Below are positions 57,708-64,000 of a stretch of 64,000 nucleotides of DNA, piece after piece. The position numbers and the translations under genes were made by a program. The stretch's first letter is position 1; each line of letters opens with the position of its first letter. A model generated the notes under the pieces. It did no database searches. It had not been told where the DNA came from and saw only the letters and a program-made list of their open reading frames with translations. This stretch comes from Semisulcospira habei (taxonomy: Eukaryota > Mollusca > Gastropoda > Semisulcospiridae), in contig BTPG01000003.1 of NCBI GenBank assembly GCA_036245525.1, positions 214,854,449-214,918,448 on the forward strand. The letters run 5' to 3'.

Positions 57708-57945
57708 ATTTAACAAGATCTGAGCATTCATCGACTATGTGAATTTCTTTATTTTGCCCTTTTTGAGAGTCTGTAGACGTTTCTTTTAACGACTTGTGCG
57801 ACATTTTAGCCTGACATATTTTTAAGATATATTTCCATCTTGTCTTACGACCTTGCTTTTATTCTGGCTGAACAGATTTTTACCCATCCCGCCGTGAGAT
57901 GGCCTTAGTCGCCTGCTCGGCGTTAAATCCCAATAACTAACTAAT
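57708..57945 (+). mobile_element. SINE-like 3' end insertion with 10-bp duplication
   Basis: A 238-bp insert is flanked by TCCCCTGAAA (57698-57707 and 57946-57955). Its end, GTCGCCTGCTCGGCGTTAAATC followed by CCAATAACTAACTAA, is a common 3' terminus of molluscan SINEs and LINEs. No pol III boxes are present at its start, so it is probably 5'-truncated. Confidence 0.75.
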
Positions 57946-58243
57946 TCCCCTGAAACACTCTGGAACCAACTGAAAACTGCTATTGCAAAATCTTCTGCAG
58001 AAGTCATGGGTCTCGCTAGAAAGAGGAACAGAGACTGGTTTGACGAAAACAACATAGAGATCCAGGAACTCCTAGCAAAAAAATCAGCCGCCCATCAGGC
58101 ACACCTAGCTCATCCTTCCTGCCCTGTGAAGAAGTCTGCCTTTCACCTCGTCTGCAGCAGTATCCAGCGCAAGCTCAGAGAACTCCAGAACAAGGACTCA
58201 GCTTTGCGCTGACAATGGTGACTACAGGGGCTTCTACGAAGCA

Positions 58244-58295
58244 GACGACGTGGGCAAGCCCTATAGAATCTTCGTTCGCGAAGTCAAGCCAAGCC
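58244..58295 (+). mobile_element. 52-bp solo 3' end of the same RTE-like family
   Basis: This 52-bp insert is bordered by ACGAAGCA (58236-58243 and 58296-58303). It reads GACGACGTGGGCAAGCC, then ATAGAATCTTCGTTCGCG, AAGTCAAGCC, which matches the 3' terminus of the host element itself at 60524-60573. It is an extremely truncated insertion of the family into a copy of itself. Confidence 0.75.
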
Positions 58296-58420
58296 ACGAA
58301 GCACTTAAAGCAGTGTGTGGCCCCAGGCACGTAAGTGCAAAGTGCCCTGTGAAGCTCTGGTGGACAGGCACTCTTTGCAGATAATACCTCCATCTTGAAC
58401 CGATGGTCGGAATACTTTCA

Positions 58421-58693
58421 ATCCAGACCAAAAAGGTGACTGCCAAGCGTGTGAAATGCAAAGAAGTACCCAACGGAGAAAGAAACACGCTTAGAAAAAA
58501 CGATACAACACAATTTATTAATATTTCGGGTAAATACCCTTTGTCAAAATAGACAAACAAACAGACAGAGACATTATTTGCTACTTATTTGTTTGTTTGT
58601 CTATTTTGACAAAGGGTATTTACCCGAAATATTAATAAATTGTGTTGTACCGTTTTTTCTAAGCGTGTTTCTTTCTCCGTTGGGTACTTCTTC
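58421..58693. mobile_element. foldback (long-palindrome) insertion with 14-bp duplication
   Basis: A 273-bp insert is flanked by TCGGAATACTTTCA (58407-58420 and 58694-58707). Arms 58461-58563 and 58590-58692 are inverted copies over 103 bp with one mismatch, around a 26-nt spacer. A 40-bp segment at the left end lies outside the palindrome. The arm contains TTGACAAAGGGTATTTACCC followed by GAAATATTAA, which resembles a decayed hammerhead-like motif of Penelope-like elements. Confidence 0.75.
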
Positions 58694-60573
58694 TCGGAAT
58701 ACTTTCAGAACATCTTCAGCGCTGAGCGCACTGTTTAAGAAGCAGCCATACCCCAAATCCCACACCTCTCAGTAAATTGGACGAACCGCCCACCACTGAA
58801 GAGACCCTCACTGTTATCTAAAAGCTCAAGAGTGGCAAAGCAGCAGGCATTGACGGAATACGGCCAGAGATCTGGAAACATGCAGGCCCAGCACTGCACA
58901 ACAAGCTCCACGACCTCTTTATCTGCTGCTGGGAGAAAGGAACTACTACCAAAGGGTCTCAGTGATGCAGTCGTCATCGCCCTGTACTAGAACAAAGGAG
59001 AGGAGTCTGCTTGCTCCAACTATCGTGGAGTTACCCTGCTGTCAATTGCCGGGAATTTTTTGGGGCAAGGCTGCTCCTGAATTGGCTGGTACCTGCCATC
59101 GCTGAAGACCACCTCCCAAAGGGACAGTGTGGCTTTAAAGCCGACAGAAGCACAACCGATATGGTCTTTGTGCTGAGACAGCTTCATGAGAAGTGCCGCG
59201 AGCAGAACAAAGGGCTGTACGTAACGTTTGTCGACCCAACAAAAGCGTTCGACACTGTGAGCAGGCAAGGCATGTGACAGATCCTGGAGCGACTTGACTC
59301 TCCCCAAACTTTCTCAGCATGATCGTCCAGCTACACGAGCACCAGCAAGGCCAGGTCAGACTCAACAATGATCTCTCAGAACCAATCCCCAATCTCATCG
59401 CTGTAAATCAGGGCTGCGTGCTGGCACCGGCTCTCTTCGCCATCTTTTTTTCTAGCATGATTTTGAAGAAGGCCACAGTGGACTTCGACGATGACGACGC
59501 AGTGTACATCAGGTATCGTCTCCATGGCAGCCTTTTTAACCTCAGACGACTGCAGGCAGGCCCACACCAGATCCTTAGACCGACTGATTCGTGAGCTGCT
59601 CTTTGCTGATGACACTGCCCTCGTTGCACACACAGAGAGAGCCCTGCAGCGCATCACGTCCTGCTTTGCACACGCTGCCTAGCTCTTTGGACTCGAGGTC
59701 AGTCTAAAAAAGACAGAGGTCCTCCATCAGCCGGCACCCAAGGAGAGCATCGCCATCCCCACATCACCATCGGAGAGTCTCAACTGAAGTCAGTGCACCA
59801 GTTTACCTACCTTGGCTGCATCATCACGTCAGGCGCCAAGCTGGACAAGGATCTCGACAAAAGGCTGGCAAAAGCGAACAGCGCTTTCGGGCGACTATTC
59901 AAGCGGGTGTGGCACAATCAACAGCTGAAAACAGGCACCAAGATCTGCGTGCTCAGACCTGTCGTCCTCACCACCCTGCCGTATGGTTCCGAGTCGTGGG
60001 CCGTCTACCGCAGCGAAATACAACTCCTTGAACGCTTCCACCAACGCTGCCTGCGTACAATCCTTGGCACTCACTATAGTGACTATGTCACCAAAGTCGA
60101 GGTCTTTGACCAGGCAGAAACTGTGAGCATCGAGGCTTTGCTGCTGCGGACACAGCTCCTCTGGGCGGGAAACGTCTTCAGAATGGAGGATTATCGACTC
60201 CCTAAGACCTGTTCGGCGAGCTCGCCACTGGACACAAAGACAGAGGGGCACCAATGAAGAGAGACAAAGACTGTCTCAAGAAGTCACTTAGTACCTGCCA
60301 AATCGACCACCGCCAGTGTTCGCGTGCTGCGGACCGCGACACCTGGCGCTCCATCATTTACAAAGCAGCTGTCTCCTTTCAGAAATCTTGTTTAAGGACA
60401 AGCGGCTCAGGACAAAATAACAGAGATGCCGCAACTCAGAACCCTTGCCAGACCTCTCCCTGCTACCAATGTGGTCGAACCTGCCTGTCCCGGATTGGAC
60501 TCCGCATCCACGAGCATGCCTACAGACGTCGTGGGCAACCCAAATAGAATCCTTGTTCGCGAAGTCAAGCCAA

Positions 60574-60690
60574 CAGATATTACTTACTTCGTATAAAAAA
60601 TAAAAAAATGCAGGGAGAAATCTTCAGTGCCCGACACAATTAAAATCTGGAACCTTGTAACCCACACTGAACTAATTACAGTATTCCAAC
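60574..60690. other. spacer between two LINEs
   Basis: Short AT-rich sequence between the 3' ends of two convergent LINEs. Nothing else is seen. Confidence 0.5.
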
Positions 60691-63600
60691 TATACTAATG
60701 GGTAGACCATGGAAATTCAATGATGTCGTCATTGTGCATGTCATTTGTTTGTGGATGCGGGTGTTGCTGACCAAACCGATCCTGGAGCCACACCTGCGAG
60801 GTGAAAGGGTACACTGGAACGTATCTGTGGGGAGAGCCCACGCTGTCTTTCTGCGAGCTCTGGCACTGATGATCCTTTCGAGCCGATTGTGTTCAAAGAG
60901 CGTGCAGGCTTTCTTGGTGGCGGCACGCCAGCCAGATCTGTCTTGCGTTTGGCTTCAAGTTCCTTTACTGGGAAGGCGCAGTACTTCACGCTGTCTTTAT
61001 GCAGTCTTTGAAGCGTTTCTTTGGCCGTCCTTGCTTCCTGTGGCCTTTTGAGAGTGTGCCATACACGAGGTGGCGCGGTATGCGAGAATCATCCAATGTA
61101 TCACATGACCTGTCCAGCGAAGTTGGTTCTTTACGATCAAGGCTTCAACACTCACTAATCCAGCATTGCCAAGGACTTCCAGGTCTGTCACTTTGTTTTG
61201 CCATTTGATGCCCATAAGTGAGCGCAGGGATCTCATGTGGAAAAGTTCAAGCTGCTTTAGGTGCTTTCTGTACAGCGTCCATGACTCACAATCGTAGAGG
61301 AGATTGGGGAGGACTACTGCCTTGTAGACTTTGATCTTGGTGGAGAGCTTGACGTTGTTGTTGTTCAACACAAGAGTGCGCAGACGACCCAGGGCTTCGC
61401 TGGCTTTGCTGATGCGAGCTACGATTTCCTTATCGATAGTAACGTCAGAAGAGATGATGCTTCCTAGGTATCTGAACTGGTCGAGTCTTCAGCTCGGTGC
61501 CTTCAATATACACTTTGGATGGGGGCGCTCTTGTGCCTAGGCTGGTTGCTGCAGGACCTCGGTCTTGTTGAGATTGATGGTGAGGCCAAACAGTCGAGAG
61601 GCTTTTGTTAACCAGTTGACGATGGTCTGGAGGTCAGTCTCCGTGTGCGCCATCAGCGCAAAGTCATCGGCAAACATCGCCTCAAGGATCAGTCTCTCGA
61701 TGGTCTTATCCTGACGTTGAGTCGACGGAGGTCGAAGATAGAGCCGTCAAGTCTGTACTTCAGGTACACTCCCTTCGCAAGGTCGCGTACTGCATGGATC
61801 AGGACACACGTGAAGAACAGGTTGAACACCACGGGTACAAGAACACAACCTTGTTTCACACCACTGGAAATGTCGAAGGGTGCGGATGTGTCCCCGTTTG
61901 ACTGGACAACTCCTACTTTCCATCATGGAAGAGAATGAGGTTGTTGGTAAACTTCCTGGTGCAGCCGAGCTTTGCGATGATGACCCAAAGCGCTTCTCTG
62001 TTCACGGTGTCGAAAGCTTTGGTCAGGTCTATGAAGACGGCGTAGAGGTCCATATGCTTCTCAATGCATTTCTCCTGGACCTGTCTCACAGACAAGACCA
62101 CGTCGACTGTGCTGCGGCCGGGTCTGAAGCCACACTGAGCCTCTAGAAGTGCTTCCTCAGATACAGAGCTGATCAGGCGGTTGAGAATGACTCTCGTGAG
62201 GATCTTGCCAGCGATGGACAAGAGTGAGATCCTTCGGAAATTGGCACAGTCTGCTTTGCTGGCCTTGTTCTTGAACAGGAAGATGATTGTAGTATTTCTG
62301 AATCCCTGTGGCATGTTAAGCTCTGCCCAGATGCATGTCAGAATGTTGAGGAAGTCATTAATGGTCTCAGGTCCAGTTGCTTTGAAGAGCTCTGAAGGGA
62401 TGCAGTCCATGCCTGCAGCCTTGTCGGAGATGGCCTGGTTGATCGCTTTTTTGACCTCGTCCAGGGTGGGCGGGATTTCAAGGTCATCCAGTGTCGGTTT
62501 CCGAGGAATCATGTCCAGGGCCGCGGGGTCGACAGTAAAAGGCAGGTTGAGCAGATTTGAAAAGTGTTCTCTCCAGCGCTCTATGATGCTGCCTTTATCC
62601 TTCAGGAAGGCGAAGCCATCATGAGAAAAGAGACGGGTTGCGCTGGGACTGGCAGGGCCCTAGACAGCTTTCAGAACACTGAAATATTCCTTGGAGTTGT
62701 TGGATTCAGCAAAGTGTTGAAGTTATTTTGCCTTGCTGTCCCACCAGGTGTCCTGTATGTTGGTCTCTCTCTAGGCATTTCTCTGGAGGTGTTTGAAGCG
62801 GTCTTTCTTGCACATGGCGTTGATGTCATGCCGCCACTCGTCAGAATTCTGCTCCAGTAGTTTTTTGATCTCTTCATTGTTCTCATCGACCAATCCTGGT
62901 GTACCCTCTGCTTGGGTCCACGCACGTCTTTGGTCGACTCAGTCGCCACCCCCTTGAACTGTTTCCACATTTCAGTTGGGTTACCAGTCAATGGTCCATA
63001 GGCCGTTAGCAGATCACCAATTTGGGAATGGAAGTTTTCTTTGACGTCCGGACGCTTCAGCTTTGGCCAGGTTGAATGAAGGTCGGGTGAGCTTCGATCT
63101 CTTCCTGTGTGCTGGTGCAATGTGCAGGTTGAGGACAGACCCCATCAGCCGATGGTCGGTCCAGCACTCGGCTCCTCCCTTGGCTCTGGTGATTCTGACC
63201 TAGCAAATATCCCGCTGGCGGACAATGACATAGTCTATGAGATGCCACTGCTTGGACCTGGGGTGCATCCATGTTGTCTTGTACTTACTAGCCAGCCGGA
63301 ATAGAGTGTTGGAGATGTCGAGTCCATTCCATAGCGCACAATGTCAGCAGCAGAAGGCCGTTGCTGTTCATCTTGCCCAGCCCGTATGGGCCCATCACTC
63401 CTTCCCAGCAGTCACATTCGCGCCCAACTCGAGCATTGAAGTCACCAAGCACGATGAATTTTTCACTTGCATGGACTCTAGGAGGGAGTGAAGGCTCTCA
63501 TAGAACGCCTCCTTGTCATCGGTGCTGGTGAGTGTCGGAGCAAAGTCGCTGATGATAGTGACATGTCGGGTGTGGGAGATGGGGAAACGGAGCTTCATCA

Positions 63601-64000
63601 CTCGTTCTCTGATGCCGGTAGGAAAAGAAAACAGATGTCGGAGGAGCGTGGTGCGGATGTCGAAGCCAACTCTGTGTATTCTGTCCTCGTTGTCAGCTGT
63701 GCCCTTCAAGAAAAGGTATACCCACCCTCAGGTTAACAGATTAATCCTTTGTCAGCAAATCTGGTTTTACTAAGAGCCGCAATGTGGATCTTATATCTCT
63801 CCAGCTTCGTGGCTATGAGCGCTGTTCTTCTGTGCGGTCTCTGCATCTGATCTCTGTCCAACAGGGTTTGTACGTTCCATGTACCGAGAATAAGTTTCGT
63901 TGTGTGTTTTTCTTTTTGACCGCATAAAAGGGTTAAACCGCCAGCCGAGGTAAGCTGACCGGTTTGGTGTAAGGCAGGCAATGTTTGGAACACCTTTTCT
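60691..64000 (-). mobile_element. RTE-like LINE, second subfamily, near full length but decayed
   Basis: A minus-strand LINE of the same general type as copy 2 but clearly diverged from it. It runs from an endonuclease near the right window edge to a C-terminal finger and 3' end near 60691. It converges tail to tail with copy 2 and extends to or beyond the right edge. Confidence 0.85.
60741..63993 (-). pseudogene. RTE-like LINE ORF (EN, linker, RT, zinc finger), decayed
   Basis: Sense order on the minus strand. 63993-63733 contains LILGTWNVQTLLDRD, RRTALIATKLERY and ALSKTRFADKG. 63709-63395 contains HRVGFDIRTTLLRHL, RVMKLRFPISHTRHVTIIS and LHSLLESMQVK. The linker at 63120-62671 contains WPKLKRPDVKENFHSQIGDL. 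RT at 62512-61913 contains AAGMDCIPSELFKATGPE, CANFRRISLLSIAGKILTRV, LLEAQCGFRPGRSTVD and FIDLTKAFDTVNRE (motif A). Then come SGVKQGCVLVPVVF (about 61860) and EAMFADDFALMAH (about 61670). 61371-60997 contains LYDCESWTLYRKHLKQLE and GLVSVEALIVKNQLRWTGHV. A finger-like CGSRIGLVSNTRIHK follows near 60785. Repeated frameshifts and stops separate the blocks. Confidence 0.88.

Larger units (their letters stand above)
57600..60547 (+). pseudogene. RTE-like LINE ORF2 (linker, RT, zinc finger), decayed
   Basis: Segments in order: LDVASLRHYDVKAAF, ETLWNQLKTAIAKSSAEVMG, DWFDENNIEIQELLAKKSAA (58034 on), LFKKQ (58733), then RT DGIRPEIWKHAG, DHLPKGQCGFKADRST, FVDPTKAFDTVS (motif A; Leu to Pro before TKAFD), NQGCVLAPALF and LLFADDTALVAH (motif C). 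Next come LKKTEVLHQPAP and VHQFTYLGCIITSG (59793 on), LPYGSESWAVYRSEIQLLER and AETVSIEALLLRTQLLWAG. After a frameshift near 60215, the last ORF (60254-60547) carries CYQCGRTCLSRIGLRIHEHA, a CCHH-type finger. Many stops (e.g. after RQGM near 59275, after FAHAA near 59680) and frameshifts show it is dead. Confidence 0.9.
57474..60573 (+). mobile_element. RTE-like LINE copy 2, 5'-truncated, with three nested insertions
   Basis: Same family as the element at 1-3353. It begins in the last part of the endonuclease (TDHRL) fused to the Tc1 relic and runs through linker, RT and C-terminal zinc finger to a 3' end at about 60573 (GTTCGCGAAGTCAAGCCAA). Nested insertions lie at 57708-57945, 58244-58295 and 58421-58693, each with a duplicated target. 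No simple-repeat tail is present. Confidence 0.88.

Noticed and set aside
58590..58640. Functional hammerhead in the foldback arms
   Set aside because: The core reads TTGACAA instead of CTGATGA and no stem I pairing was found. At best it is a decayed relic.
60254..60547. Independent zinc-finger gene
   Set aside because: It is the C-terminal end of the RTE-like LINE ORF2, separated only by a frameshift.

Overview
The window looks like a stretch of repeat-rich animal (eukaryotic) genome. No bacterial-style operons, ribosome binding sites or rRNA genes are seen. Very long (TC)n, (TG)n and (TA)n microsatellites, several clades of non-LTR retrotransposon, SINEs, a Tc1-like transposase relic and an LTR-type element suggest a marine invertebrate, most likely a mollusc and perhaps a gastropod. 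That assignment is inference from repeat style, not from a host gene. Almost everything codable here belongs to mobile elements. The only hints of host genes are a possible signal-peptide exon near 7.2 kb and a degenerate coding-like block near 4.3-4.9 kb.

Layout. 1-3353: an RTE-like LINE whose RT part (minus) and endonuclease part (plus) lie head to head, as in a twin-primed inversion, with a 616-bp miniature element with terminal direct repeats nested inside. 3354-7200: RT relics and tails. 8.6-13.6 kb: a full-length minus-strand two-ORF LINE whose ORF1 carries a 2A ribosome-skipping motif. It has one homopolymer frameshift in ORF2 and is flanked on both sides by (TG)n. 13.7-15.7 kb: two further LINE 3' halves. 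15.7-20.8 kb: mostly non-coding, with an old tandem duplication, AGGTCA-rich repeats and a miRNA-like hairpin.

21-29.4 kb: an apparently intact CR1-like LINE, CR1-A, with an ORF1 carrying an SGNH esterase domain and an EN-RT ORF2. It is followed through a (TC)n tract by a decayed copy, CR1-B. 34.1-35.2 kb: tandem and inverted units carrying a complete type I hammerhead ribozyme core. 38.5-43.0 kb: the 5' LTR (minus), a tRNA-Pro-type primer-binding site and a GC-rich leader of an LTR retroelement. 44.5-54.9 kb: three more CR1 copies, C, D and E. D has a full ORF2, its ORF1 relic is split by a SINE, and D and E are separated by (TC)n. 56.4-64 kb: a LINE tail, a Tc1-like transposase relic, and two RTE-like LINEs, the first riddled with small nested insertions.

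The most interesting signals are the hammerhead ribozyme element, the repeated placement of CR1 copies inside (TC)n tracts and of a 2A-carrying LINE inside (TG)n, the 2A motif itself, and several nested insertions with readable target-site duplications.
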